Positions 37,788 to 46,769 of a DNA stretch of 64,000 nucleotides are shown piece by piece. Each line of letters opens with the position of its first letter. Positions within the stretch are counted from its first letter, which is position 1. Both the position numbers and the translations under genes were made by a program. The notes below the pieces were generated by a model, which was not told the DNA's origin, ran no database searches, and saw only the letters and a list, made by a program, of their open reading frames with translations. The stretch is from Actinomadura hallensis (lineage in GTDB: Bacteria > Actinomycetota > Actinomycetes > Streptosporangiales > Streptosporangiaceae), in contig NZ_VFPO01000001.1 in assembly GCF_006716765.1 (NCBI RefSeq), positions 1,364,001-1,428,000 of the forward strand, given 5' to 3'.

Positions 37788-40255
37788 CGGGTCCCCGCGG
37801 CCGGACGGCGGCGCGGTTTCAGCGCTCGCCCGGCGAAGGGCTCGACCGCGCGGTCCTGGAGCGCGCGTCCCGGCGGCCGCGGCGGCGGCATCCGCGCACC
37901 CGCCGCTCGGTGCTGCTGCTGACCTTCATGGCGCTGTTCATGCTGGGGCCGCTGTCGCCGGCCGTGGCGTCGATCCCGGACCCGTGGATGCCGGGCGACG
38001 TGTGCGCCCCGGCGGAGAACCCGGCGCCGGAGCAGTACGGGTCGGGCGCCGACGGCATGATCAAGCCGCCGAACTACCCGAGCGAGCAGCTGAAGAACAC
38101 CCCGGTCGAGAACCTGACGTACTACGACCGCTACGGCATGGCCGGGCAGTACTGGTACGCGGTCGACATGGGCTGCTCGGACGCGATGGCGATGATGGGC
38201 AACGCCGTCGCCAACACCGTGTTCACGCTCGTCCGGGCCATCGACCGGACCACGATCAGCGTGTACCAGGCGGCGGCGTCGCCGTCGCTGCTGGACTGGC
38301 TGAAGGACACCGTCGACGGCGTCATCAGCGACATGGGCGACACGTTCAACGCCCGCTACTGGTCCTGGGTCGTCATCCTCGGCGCGATGTGGCTGGCCTG
38401 GTGGGGCCTCGTCCGGAAGCGGGCGAGCAGGGTCACCGAGGGCGTCATCTGGATGGTCGTCGCGATGGTGGCGCTGATGTGGCTGATAGCGCGCCCGTCG
38501 GACTTCACCACGCTGGGCACGCAGACCTCGGAGGCGACGAGCGCGGCGTTCAACGCGGCGCTGCCGAAGAGCAACACCGAGGGCGGGGTGTGCATCCCCA
38601 CGCCCGACGGCAGGGCCGATCCGGCGGCGTCGGAGAACCTGGACGAGACGACCCGCAACGCGAACCGGCTGTGGGTGGCGCTGGTCTGCAAGCCGTGGCT
38701 GCAGGGGGAGTTCGGCACGACCGACCCCAACGCGGCGGTCATCAAGGAGAACGCCGACAAGCTGCTGTGGGCGCAGGCGGTCGACCTGCCGGAGACGTAC
38801 GGGCCCAACAATCGGGCCGACCTGGGGAAGAAGGCCGACGCCTACAAGGACGTCGCGGAGAACATCAAGGAAGAGCACCCTGGGGTGTATCCGGTCTTCC
38901 AGGGCAAGAACTGGGAGAACCGGCTGGCGGTCGCGTTCGGCGGTTTGTTCGCCGCGCTGGTCGCGGGCATCCTGATCATGGTCATCGCCATCGCGCTGAT
39001 CGTGGTGAAGATCGCGTTCCTGCTGCTGCTCGTGGCGGGGCCGATCTTCCTGGGGATCGGGATCCATCCCGGCATCGGCCGGGTGATCGCGATCCGGTGG
39101 CTGGAGCTGCTGCTGTCGATGCTGCTGAAACAGGCGGCGCTGATCGGCGTGCTGGCGCTGCTGCTGTGGGCGTACGGGCTGATCCTCGGCGAGACGCTGC
39201 CGTGGGGCCTGCAGATCCTGCTCATCGCGCTGGTGACGCTCGCGGCGTTCGTGTACCGCAGGCCGTTCCAGCATCTGTTCTCGGCGGTCGGCTACGGCGC
39301 GGTCGGGGCGCGGGAGAAGAGCGAGACGCAGCTCAACCGGTCCGTCTCCGAGGCGCGCCGCAGCACCCTCGCGGTCGCGTCGTCGGTGGCGCCGGGCGCC
39401 GCCGGCCTGGCCCGCTGGGCCAGGCGGGAGGCGACCTCCGAGGCCGTTCCCCAGGGCGCGCAGGGCGACGTGCCGCCCGGCGCCGTCGCCGTGGCGGACC
39501 GGCGGCAGGCCGGGGCGGGCGACGGCCCGTCGCCGGAGGATGCGCCGGTCCTCGCGGCCAAGCCGCGCGGGGCGGGCGCCGGCGCGGCGCAGCAGGGACG
39601 TTCCCGGCGGGGCGCGCCGCCGCTGAACCTGCCGTCCCGCGCGTCGGGCGACCAGCGTCCGGACGGCGTCACGGCGGGCGGCGGCGCCGGCTCCGGCGGC
39701 GCGGGCTCCGGCGGCTCCGGAGGCGGCGTCGCGGGCGGCATCGCCGGCGCCAGGGCGGGCGGCGGCCGCAGGACCGCCGGCGCGGGCTCCGGGACGGGCA
39801 ATCCGCGCCCGACCTCGTGGACGGGACGCGGCGGTTCCGGGGGCGGCGTCTCCGGCGGCGGCGGTTCGGGCGGCGGCGGTTCGGGCGGTTCGGGCGGCGG
39901 TTCCGGCGGCAACGGGTCGGGCAACGGCGCCGGTGGAGGCGGCGGCTGGTTCGGCGGGGGCGGCGGACGTTCGTCCGGGTCCTCCGGCCGCGGCCGCACG
40001 GGCGGCGGCTCCGGCAGGTCCGGCGGCTCCGGCAGGTCCGGCGGCTCCGGAGGGTCCGGCAGGTCCGGGGGCGGGGCGAGCGTCCCCAAGCCCCGCACCG
40101 GGGCGGGCGCCCCGTCGGCGTCCCGGCCGCAGGGCGACCGGCCGCAGCCCCCGCCGCTGTGGGGGAGCAGGGGCGGTTCGCAGGCCGAGCCCCCGATCCC
40201 GTTCTGGCTCCGCCCGGTGGAGCGTCCGTCCGGTGACTCGGGACGGGACGAGTGA
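37784..40255 (+). CDS. VirB6/TcpH-like polytopic membrane protein with Gly-rich tail
   Basis: 823 residues from ATG 37784, overlapping the VirB4-like stop (ATGA). A signal-like helix occurs at about 42-62. A large outside domain with conserved Cys pairs follows (GDVCAP, MGCSDA, GGVCIP, LVCKPW). Further hydrophobic segments are WSWVVILGAMWLAWWGLV, VAMVALMWLI, FGGLFAALVAGILIMVIAIA, FLLLLVAGPIFLGIGI and ALIGVLALLLWAYGLI. From about 540 on, the tail is charged, then Gly/Ser-rich (GGGSGGSGG). The layout matches TcpH/ConG pore proteins of Gram-positive T4SS. Confidence 0.82.
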   Translation: MTGPRGRTAARFQRSPGEGLDRAVLERASRRPRRRHPRTRRSVLLLTFMALFMLGPLSPAVASIPDPWMPGDVCAPAENPAPEQYGSGADGMIKPPNYPSEQLKNTPVENLTYYDRYGMAGQYWYAVDMGCSDAMAMMGNAVANTVFTLVRAIDRTTISVYQAAASPSLLDWLKDTVDGVISDMGDTFNARYWSWVVILGAMWLAWWGLVRKRASRVTEGVIWMVVAMVALMWLIARPSDFTTLGTQTSEATSAAFNAALPKSNTEGGVCIPTPDGRADPAASENLDETTRNANRLWVALVCKPWLQGEFGTTDPNAAVIKENADKLLWAQAVDLPETYGPNNRADLGKKADAYKDVAENIKEEHPGVYPVFQGKNWENRLAVAFGGLFAALVAGILIMVIAIALIVVKIAFLLLLVAGPIFLGIGIHPGIGRVIAIRWLELLLSMLLKQAALIGVLALLLWAYGLILGETLPWGLQILLIALVTLAAFVYRRPFQHLFSAVGYGAVGAREKSETQLNRSVSEARRSTLAVASSVAPGAAGLARWARREATSEAVPQGAQGDVPPGAVAVADRRQAGAGDGPSPEDAPVLAAKPRGAGAGAAQQGRSRRGAPPLNLPSRASGDQRPDGVTAGGGAGSGGAGSGGSGGGVAGGIAGARAGGGRRTAGAGSGTGNPRPTSWTGRGGSGGGVSGGGGSGGGGSGGSGGGSGGNGSGNGAGGGGGWFGGGGGRSSGSSGRGRTGGGSGRSGGSGRSGGSGGSGRSGGGASVPKPRTGAGAPSASRPQGDRPQPPPLWGSRGGSQAEPPIPFWLRPVERPSGDSGRDE

Positions 40256-40297
40256 CCCTCGCCCTCCAGGCCTCCCGAGGATGAGGAAGACCCAGCG

Positions 40298-40930
40298 ATG
40301 AACCTGAACGACCGCCAGCGCAAGCTTCTGTTCGGGGGCCTCGTGGTGGTGCTCGCGGCCGCCGGGGTCTATCTGACGGTCGCCTCCCCCGACGGCGAGG
40401 AGGACCGCCCGGAGCCCCGCCCGGCGGCCACCGGCGGCCCGACCGGCCCGGCGTCGCCCCCGCCCGGCATCGAGGGCGCGGTCGACGCGAACGACTTCGA
40501 CATCTACCGCCTGCTGCCGTTCTCCCGGCAGGAGTTCGCCACCGCCGCGGACCTGGCGCAGCGGTTCGTCTCCGCCTACGGGACCTACCGCTACGACGAG
40601 ACGCCGCAGACCTACACCGCGCGCCTGTCGGGCTTCGTCACCGACGAGCTGGAGGGGCAGCTCGCGCGGGACGCGGGCACGCCCGGCCTGCTGGAGGAGC
40701 GGCGCCGCGACGAGGTCGTCGCGGAGGGCACCGCCACGCTCGACCAGGTGCGCAACATCGAGGACAACTCGGTCGTGTTCGTCGTCACCGGCATCCAGAA
40801 GGTGACCAGGCGCGGCGAGGAGAGCAGCGACCGCCGCAAGTACGCGGTGACCGTGGCGCGCGACGGCGGCTCGCTGAAGGTGTACGCCTTCCAGCCCGCG
40901 GACGTGGGCCAGGCGGGTGACACCGGATGA
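40298..40930 (+). CDS. Membrane-anchored hypothetical protein of the T4SS-like operon
   Basis: 210 residues. One N-terminal helix (LLFGGLVVVLAAAGVYLTVA, about 10-29) places the remaining domain outside the membrane. That domain (EEFATAADLAQRF-like helix followed by strands, YAVTVARDGGSLKVYAFQPA) has an NTF2-like look similar to the TcpC repeats. The stop overlaps the next start (ATGA). Probably a small accessory channel protein; no named family recognised. Confidence 0.7.
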   Translation: MNLNDRQRKLLFGGLVVVLAAAGVYLTVASPDGEEDRPEPRPAATGGPTGPASPPPGIEGAVDANDFDIYRLLPFSRQEFATAADLAQRFVSAYGTYRYDETPQTYTARLSGFVTDELEGQLARDAGTPGLLEERRRDEVVAEGTATLDQVRNIEDNSVVFVVTGIQKVTRRGEESSDRRKYAVTVARDGGSLKVYAFQPADVGQAGDTG

Positions 40931-41988
40931 CGTCCCGCCGCGTGCTGCTCGTCGCGGCGATCGGCGTCGCCGCGATGGTGTTCGCCGGTCTGATCTTCGT
41001 TCCGCTGCTGTTCGGCGCCGGGCAGTACATGTTCAACGGCGGGATGAGGTCCCGGTGCGTGGACGTCTCGGAGGCGGGCGCGCAGCCCGCCGCGGCGGAC
41101 GACGCGGAGGCCATCCCCGGCGACTACCTGAAGCTCTACCAGGAGGCGGGCAAGAAGTACGGCATCCCGTGGAACGTGCTGGCAGGGGTCGGCAAGGTCG
41201 AGACCGACCACGGCAGGTCGAACCTTCCCGGCGTGCGCAGCGGCGAGAACTACGCGGGCGCCGGCGGGCCCATGCAGTTCCTGGCCCCGACGTTCAAGTC
41301 GTACGGGGTCGACGGGAACCGCGACGGCCGCAAGGACCGCTACGACCCGGAGGACGCCATCCCGTCCGCCGCGAACTACCTGAAGGCGTCGGGCGCGCCG
41401 GAGCGCATGCGGAGCGCCCTGTTCGCGTACAACCACTCCTGGGACTACGTGAACCTCGTCCTGGACTGGGCGAAGCGGTACGTCGGCGGCGAGTTCGAGG
41501 TCGTGCAGGCGAACGGCATCGACTGCGAGGACGAACGGCTGCCCGCGAACGTCGGCGGCCTCGTCCAGCGGATCATCGCGTTCGCGATGGCGCAGCGCGG
41601 CAAGCCGTACGTGTTCGGCGCGAACGGCCCCGACGCGTGGGACTGCTCCAGCCTCATCCAGGCCGCGTACCGGACGGTCGGCCTCCACATCCCCCGCACG
41701 ACGTTCGAGCAGTGGCCGTTCGGCGTGAAGATCGACAAGGGCGATGAGCAGCCCGGCGACCTGGTGTTCTTCAACTCCGGCCCGGGGACGTCGGCGAACA
41801 ACCCCGGCCACGTCGGCATGGTGATCGACGACAACAAGATGATCGTGGCGAGCTGCGCGACCTGCGTCCCCGCGATCGGGGTGAAGCCCTACAAGCGCTC
41901 CGACTGGGTCGGCGTGACCCGCCCGCTCGCCCGCCCCGACTTCAAGCGCAAGGTCGAGGAGCTGGCCGCCGGCCGCACCTCCGACTGA
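40927..41988 (+). CDS. Bifunctional lytic transglycosylase/NlpC-P60 peptidase (CwlT-like)
   Basis: 353 residues. N-terminal helix 5-30 anchors or exports it. About 65-190 is an SLT-like muramidase domain (LAGVGKVETDHGRSNLPG with the catalytic Glu 92; AGGPMQFLAPTFKSYG). About 215-340 is an NlpC/P60 domain with Cys 240 in AWDCSSLIQAAYR and His 295 in GHVGMVIDD. The same two-domain plan is seen in CwlT of ICEBs1 and TcpG-type hydrolases, which open peptidoglycan for the conjugation channel. Last gene of the operon. Confidence 0.92.
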   Translation: MTSRRVLLVAAIGVAAMVFAGLIFVPLLFGAGQYMFNGGMRSRCVDVSEAGAQPAAADDAEAIPGDYLKLYQEAGKKYGIPWNVLAGVGKVETDHGRSNLPGVRSGENYAGAGGPMQFLAPTFKSYGVDGNRDGRKDRYDPEDAIPSAANYLKASGAPERMRSALFAYNHSWDYVNLVLDWAKRYVGGEFEVVQANGIDCEDERLPANVGGLVQRIIAFAMAQRGKPYVFGANGPDAWDCSSLIQAAYRTVGLHIPRTTFEQWPFGVKIDKGDEQPGDLVFFNSGPGTSANNPGHVGMVIDDNKMIVASCATCVPAIGVKPYKRSDWVGVTRPLARPDFKRKVEELAAGRTSD

Positions 41989-42059
41989 CCCGCCCCGGCC
42001 GGGCCGCGGGACGAGCGGCGGGGGAAAAATGCGCGCGGGGATCGCCGGGTGCGCGTGGC

Positions 42060-42878
42060 ATGCTGAGCGGCGTGGAGTCAGAGCTGACCATACGAGTCGC
42101 CGACGAGCTGCTGATGTTCCTGCCCGCCGCGCGGCGCGACCGGGTGAGCCGCGTGCCCTGCGACGGGACGTCGACGCTGGGGCATCTCGTGGAGTCGCTG
42201 GGGGTGCCGCTGCCGGAGGTGGGGCGGATGACGGTCGCGGGAGCGCCGGCCGATCCGTCGGTCCGCCCGGAACCCGGCGCCGACGTGCGGGTGGAGGCGG
42301 TTCCGCGGCCGCAGCCGGTGCCGCTGGAGCCGGGCCTCGCCGCGCCCCGGTTCGTCCTCGACGTGCACCTGGGCACGCTGGCGCGGCGGATGCGGCTCCT
42401 CGGCCTCGACACCGCTTACCGCAACGACATGGACGACCCGGCGCTGGTCGTCCAGGCGAACGAGGAGCGCCGGGTGCTGCTGACGCAGGACCGGGGGCTG
42501 CTCCGGCGCCGGGCCCTGTGGTTCGGCGCCTACGTCCGCGGGTCCCGCCCCGACGACCAGCTCCGCGACGTGCTGGGCCGGTTCGCGCCCGCGCTGCGCC
42601 CGTGGACCCGCTGCACCGCCTGCAACGGCGACCTCGTCGCGGTCGACAAGCGGGAGATCGAGGACGACCTCGAGGCGGGCACGCGCCGCTCCTACGACGC
42701 CTACGGCCGCTGCACGGACTGCGGTCAGCTGTACTGGCGGGGCGCGCACGGCGGTCACCTTGAGAGGATCGTCGAGGAGGCGGCGCGCCTGGTGGAGTCC
42801 GTCCGGGGCAACGGACGGGCGCCCGGCCCGGCGGCCGGGCACAGTGGAGGGAGCTGGTCGACATCGACCTGGTCGTAG
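42060..42878 (+). CDS. Mut7-C RNase-domain protein with ubiquitin-like N-terminus
   Basis: 272 residues from ATG 42060 (GTG 42072 also possible). Residues 1-90 form the Mut7-C ubiquitin-like domain (LTIRVADELLMFLPAARR). About 95-250 is the PIN-like Mut7-C domain (FVLDVHLGTLARRMRLLGLD, RVLLTQDRGLL) with a C-terminal zinc ribbon (CTACNGD ... CTDCGQLYW). Bacterial members are predicted ribonucleases of unknown target. The stop codon touches the NUDIX start. Confidence 0.9.
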   Translation: MLSGVESELTIRVADELLMFLPAARRDRVSRVPCDGTSTLGHLVESLGVPLPEVGRMTVAGAPADPSVRPEPGADVRVEAVPRPQPVPLEPGLAAPRFVLDVHLGTLARRMRLLGLDTAYRNDMDDPALVVQANEERRVLLTQDRGLLRRRALWFGAYVRGSRPDDQLRDVLGRFAPALRPWTRCTACNGDLVAVDKREIEDDLEAGTRRSYDAYGRCTDCGQLYWRGAHGGHLERIVEEAARLVESVRGNGRAPGPAAGHSGGSWSTSTWS

Positions 42879-43249
42879 TGGGTGCGGCGATCGTCTGCGG
42901 TGGGCGGCTGCTGAGCGCGCAGCGGGCCGAGCCGCCGGAATGGGCGGGCGGCTGGGAGCTGCCGGGCGGGAAGGTCGATCCGGGCGAGTCGGACGAGGAC
43001 GCGCTGGTGCGCGAGATCTACGAGGAGCTCGCCGTCAAGGTCAGACTGAAGGAACGCATCGGGGGCGACTGGCCCCTGGCCGAACGGACCGTCTTCCGCG
43101 TGTGGATCGTCGAGATCGTCGAGGGCGAGCCGCAGCCGCTGGAGCACCTGGCGCTCCGCTGGCTCTCCGAGGACGAGCTGTACGACGTCGACTGGCTGCC
43201 GGGCGACCGCCCGGTGGTGGACGCCCTGGCCCGGCACGGCCTCACATAG
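42878..43249 (+). CDS. NUDIX hydrolase (MutT-like)
   Basis: 123 residues. The Nudix box is complete: GGKVDPGESDEDALVREIYE followed by ELAV, matching G-x5-E-x7-RE-U-x-EE-x-G-U except for Ala at the last Gly. WAGGWELPGGK and the size fit (d)CTP/8-oxo-dGTP diphosphatases. The GTG at 42878 is the only standard start near the conserved N-terminus, but its Shine-Dalgarno is poor. An upstream non-canonical start may add LVDIDLVV. Confidence 0.87.
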   Translation: MGAAIVCGGRLLSAQRAEPPEWAGGWELPGGKVDPGESDEDALVREIYEELAVKVRLKERIGGDWPLAERTVFRVWIVEIVEGEPQPLEHLALRWLSEDELYDVDWLPGDRPVVDALARHGLT

Positions 43250-43396
43250 GAGCTTCTGGCGCAGCGGCTCCTCACGGGGCCGGGCGGCTGCGCGGCCGGG
43301 CCTCGCGCGGCCGGGGCGCGTGACCGGGCCGGAAGAGTACAAGGGCTCCCCGCCGCGCCGCAGGAAGCCCTTGTAGGTCTCGGGGTCCTGCCGGTG

Positions 43397-44416
43397 TCAG
43401 GTGATGCGGTTGGCGCCCGCGTAGTCGGAGCGGTCGGACAGCCGGGAGATCTTCACCACGTCGCCGGTGCGCGGGGCGTGGACGTACTTGCCGTCGCTGA
43501 GGTAGATGCCCATGTGGTGGAGGTTGCTGCCGAAGTAGACCAGGTCTCCGGAGCGGAGCTGGTCGCGGCGCACCTTCGTGCCGAGGCCGTACAGGGCGCC
43601 GGTGTAGTGCGGGAGGCCGGGCTTGCCGACCTGGGCGTAGGACCAGACGACGAGGCCGGAGCAGTCGAAGCTGTTCGGGCCGGACGCGGCCCACACGTAC
43701 GGCGCGCCGAGCTTGGTGAGCGCCTTGCGGGCCATGTTCGCGGGCAGGTCGGAGCCCTTGACCTCCGCGCGGAGCCCGCTGCGGGGGTCGCTGACGCGGG
43801 TGGTGGTCAGCCGGTCGAGGCGCCGCATGACCTCGGCGACCTTCTTCCGGGCCGCCTCACGGGCCTGCCTGGCGTCCTCGGTGGCCTTCGCGACCTCGGC
43901 GGTCTTGGCCTCGGCGGTGCGCTGCGCGGCGTCGGCCTCCTTGATCTGCCGGTGCAGCGCCTCGACCGCCGCGGCCTGGCTCTGGGTGAGGAAGGCGCGT
44001 TCGGCGAGCCCGTCGGGGGAGCCGTCGACACCGAAGATCACGTCGGGGGCGCCGGTCATGTAGTTGGCGGCGGCGAGGCGTCCGAGCCGCTCGCGGGCGG
44101 GCGCGACCTGGGCGCGCAGCCGCGAGGCGCGGACGGTGGCGACCCGCTGGGCCTTCTTCGCGTTGCCGAGGTCGAGGCGGGCCTTGTTGTACCGCTCGGT
44201 GAGGATCGCGGCTTCCTCGTTCAGCTCGTCCAGGGTCTTGCGGAGGCCCGGCACCGTCGTCGGGAGGGGCGAGGGCGAGGACGCGCCGCCGGGCGGCGTG
44301 GGAGCCGGCGTCGCGGCGTGGGCGGTGACGGGCGCGGCGGTTCCGAGGCCGATCAGCAGCGCCGCGGCCGCGGTGACGGGCGTGATGCGGCGCCATCGCC
44401 GGGGGGCCGGTGCCAA
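43397..44416 (-). CDS. Secreted NlpC/P60 (C40) peptidoglycan endopeptidase
   Basis: 339 residues. A signal peptide (about 1-34, ending VTAHA-A) is followed by a Pro-rich stretch and a long coiled coil (about 55-215) as in RipA-type hydrolases. The C-terminal C40 domain has FDCSGLVVWSYAQVG with the catalytic Cys, GDLVYFGSNLHHMGIYL with the His, and KYVHAPRTGDVV. It cleaves peptide cross-links, probably during division or growth. Expression is likely turned off or on by c-di-AMP through the riboswitch just upstream (44441-44580). Confidence 0.93.
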   Translation of the reverse strand: MAPAPRRWRRITPVTAAAALLIGLGTAAPVTAHAATPAPTPPGGASSPSPLPTTVPGLRKTLDELNEEAAILTERYNKARLDLGNAKKAQRVATVRASRLRAQVAPARERLGRLAAANYMTGAPDVIFGVDGSPDGLAERAFLTQSQAAAVEALHRQIKEADAAQRTAEAKTAEVAKATEDARQAREAARKKVAEVMRRLDRLTTTRVSDPRSGLRAEVKGSDLPANMARKALTKLGAPYVWAASGPNSFDCSGLVVWSYAQVGKPGLPHYTGALYGLGTKVRRDQLRSGDLVYFGSNLHHMGIYLSDGKYVHAPRTGDVVKISRLSDRSDYAGANRIT

Positions 44417-44440
44417 GCCGGTGTTCTCCTCTCCTCGCGC

Positions 44441-44580
44441 GCCTGCCGGGTTAGCTGACGGGTTCGGGCCGGGAGTAGCCCTACGACGTGCGTCGATTCA
44501 CCCCAGATACCTGGGTCCCCGGCTCTCCCCGCAGGGGAGATTCGGCGTTCCGGCCGCAGTCCCGGGCGGGACTCCGGACG
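44441..44580 (-). promoter_or_regulatory. c-di-AMP riboswitch (ydaO/yuaA class)
   Basis: Read on the minus strand, the 5' leader of the NlpC/P60 gene contains the class hallmarks in order: GCCGAATCTCCCC, a GGGGAGAGCCGGGGACCCAG loop, TGGGGTGAATC, GTAGGG, and CCGAACCCGTCAGCTAACC followed by GGCAGGC, ending 24 nt before the ATG. This class controls wall-hydrolase and potassium genes in actinomycetes, normally switching off expression when c-di-AMP is high. The 3' boundary is clear; the 5' boundary is approximate. Confidence 0.9.
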
Positions 44581-44702
44581 ACCGGATCTCGGGCAGATTA
44601 CAAAGAACGAGCAAAATTGGCGAATCGAGGGTCTCCCGGGGCGGGTGGGGCGGCCGCGGGGAGGGCGGACCGAGCACGCGCGGGCGAGTGCGCGCGGGCA
44701 AG

Positions 44703-44708
44703 TAGAAT
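44703..44708 (+). promoter_or_regulatory. Possible -10 box upstream of typA
   Basis: TAGAAT, 58 bp upstream of the typA start, within an otherwise GC-rich stretch. No convincing -35 partner, so this is only a candidate. Confidence 0.35.
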
Positions 44709-44766
44709 AGGCGGGTGCCGTAGTTCTGCGGCGGTCCCCGATTCCTCACCCCAAGGCGAGCCCCGC

Positions 44767-46620
44767 ATGCCCATTTCCACGCGCGACGACCTCCGGAACG
44801 TGGCCATCGTCGCCCACGTCGACCACGGGAAGACCACGCTGGTCGACGCCATGCTCTGGCAGACCGGGGCCTTCCGCGACAACCAGCACGTCGACGACCG
44901 GGTGATGGACTCCGACGACCTGGAGCGCGAGAAGGGGATCACCATTCTCGCCAAGAACACCGCCGTCCGGCGCGACGGGCTGACGATCAACATCATCGAC
45001 ACGCCGGGGCACGCCGACTTCGGCGGCGAGGTGGAGCGCGGGCTGTCCATGGTGGACGGCGTCGTCCTGCTGGTCGACGCCAGCGAGGGCCCGCTCCCGC
45101 AGACCCGGTTCGTGCTGCGCAAGGCCCTCGCCGCGCGGCTCCCGGTGATCCTGGTCGTGAACAAGACCGACCGTCCCGACGCCCGGATCGACGAGGTCGT
45201 GGACGAGACGTACGAGCTGTTCATGGACCTCGACGCCGACGAGGAGCAGATCGACTTCCCGATCGTGTACGCGTCGGGCCGCGCCGGGCGCGCGTCGCTG
45301 GTCAAGCCCGCCGACGGCGCCATGCCCGACAGCGAGGACCTGGAGCCGCTGTTCCGGGTCATCACCGACACGATCCCGGCGCCGTCCTTCGACCCGGACG
45401 CGCCGCTGCGGGCGCACGTCACGAACCTGGACGCCTCCAGCTACCTCGGCCGGATAGCGCTGTGCCGGGTCCACTCCGGGACGATCAAGAAGGGCCAGCA
45501 GGTCGCCTGGTGCCGGCGCGACGGCACCGTCGAGCGCGTCAAGGTGACCGAGCTGCTGATGACCGAGGCGCTGACCCGCAAGCCCGCGCGGGAGGCGGGG
45601 CCGGGCGACATCATCGCGATCGCCGGCATCCCCGACATCATGATCGGCGACACGATCGCCGACCCGGACGATCCGCGCCCGCTGCCGCTGATCACCGTGG
45701 ACGAGCCCGCGATCTCGATGACGATCGGCACCAACACCGGGCCGATGGCGGGACGCGAGAAGGGCACCAAGGTCACCGCCCGGATGGTCAAGGACCGGCT
45801 CGACCGGGAGCTGGTCGGCAACGTGTCGATCAGGGTGCTGCCGACGGAGCGTCCCGACGCCTGGGAGGTGCAGGGCCGCGGCGAGCTGGCCCTCGCGATC
45901 CTGGTGGAGAACATGCGCCGCGAGGGCTACGAGCTGACGGTCGGCAAGCCGCAGGTGGTCGCCAAGGTCATCGACGGCCGGAAGCACGAGCCGGTCGAGC
46001 GGCTGACCGTCGACATCCCCGAGGAGCACCTCGGCGCGGTCACCCAGCTGCTCGCGGTCCGCAAGGGCCGGATGGAGCAGATGACGAACCCGGGGACCGG
46101 CTGGGTCCGGATGGACTTCCTCGTCCCGGCGCGCGGCCTGATCGGGTTCCGCACCGAGTTCATGACCGAGACCCGCGGCACCGGCATGGCGCACCACGTG
46201 TTCGAGGGGTACGAGCCCTGGTTCGGGGAGCTGCGGACGCGTCCGTCGGGGTCGCTGGTCGCCGACCGCGCCGGCGTGGCCACCGCGTACGCGATCACGA
46301 ACCTGCAGGACCGGGGGACGTTCTTCGTCGGGCCGGGCACCGAGGTGTACGAGGGCATGATCGTCGGCGAGAACTCCCGGGGCGACGACATGGACGTCAA
46401 CATCACCAAGGAGAAGAAGCTCACGAACATGCGGCAGTCCACCGGCGAGGAGCTGGAGCGGCTGACGCCGCCGCGGCAGCTGTCGCTGGAGGAGGCGCTG
46501 GAGTTCTGCCGCGAGGACGAGTGCGTCGAGGTCACCCCGACCGCCGTCCGCATCCGCAAGGTCGTGCTGGGCGCCAAGGAACGCGAGCGCATCCGCGCCC
46601 GTACCAAGCGCACCGGCTGA
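44767..46620 (+). CDS. typA: Translational GTPase TypA/BipA
   Basis: 617 residues from ATG 44767. G1 AHVDHGKTTLVDAM, G2 REKGITILAKNTAV, G3 DTPGHADFGGEVER, G4 NKTDRPDAR, then the EF-G-like domains and the BipA C-terminal domain (MRQSTGEELERLTPPRQLSL). It binds the ribosome and aids 50S assembly and translation under stress. Full length. The frame is open further upstream but the G domain begins right after this ATG. Confidence 0.96.
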   Translation: MPISTRDDLRNVAIVAHVDHGKTTLVDAMLWQTGAFRDNQHVDDRVMDSDDLEREKGITILAKNTAVRRDGLTINIIDTPGHADFGGEVERGLSMVDGVVLLVDASEGPLPQTRFVLRKALAARLPVILVVNKTDRPDARIDEVVDETYELFMDLDADEEQIDFPIVYASGRAGRASLVKPADGAMPDSEDLEPLFRVITDTIPAPSFDPDAPLRAHVTNLDASSYLGRIALCRVHSGTIKKGQQVAWCRRDGTVERVKVTELLMTEALTRKPAREAGPGDIIAIAGIPDIMIGDTIADPDDPRPLPLITVDEPAISMTIGTNTGPMAGREKGTKVTARMVKDRLDRELVGNVSIRVLPTERPDAWEVQGRGELALAILVENMRREGYELTVGKPQVVAKVIDGRKHEPVERLTVDIPEEHLGAVTQLLAVRKGRMEQMTNPGTGWVRMDFLVPARGLIGFRTEFMTETRGTGMAHHVFEGYEPWFGELRTRPSGSLVADRAGVATAYAITNLQDRGTFFVGPGTEVYEGMIVGENSRGDDMDVNITKEKKLTNMRQSTGEELERLTPPRQLSLEEALEFCREDECVEVTPTAVRIRKVVLGAKERERIRARTKRTG

Positions 46621-46715
46621 CCCCGCGCCGGGCGGGCCGTTCTCCGCAGGGAAGCGCTCAGTCGGGGAGCGGGGCTCGTCGCGCGTCGTCAGCGCATGGG
46701 AAGTCGGCGCATGCG

Positions 46716-46759
46716 AAAGGGCGGGCCCGCGGTCGTGAGGACCGCGGGCCCGCCCCTTT
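46716..46759. terminator. Strong bidirectional terminator
   Basis: AAAGGGCGGGCCCGCGGTC pairs perfectly with its complement after a GTGAG loop, ending in a T-rich run on each strand. It serves typA (plus) and the FHA operon (minus). Confidence 0.85.
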
Positions 46760-46769
46760 CACGTTCGGT

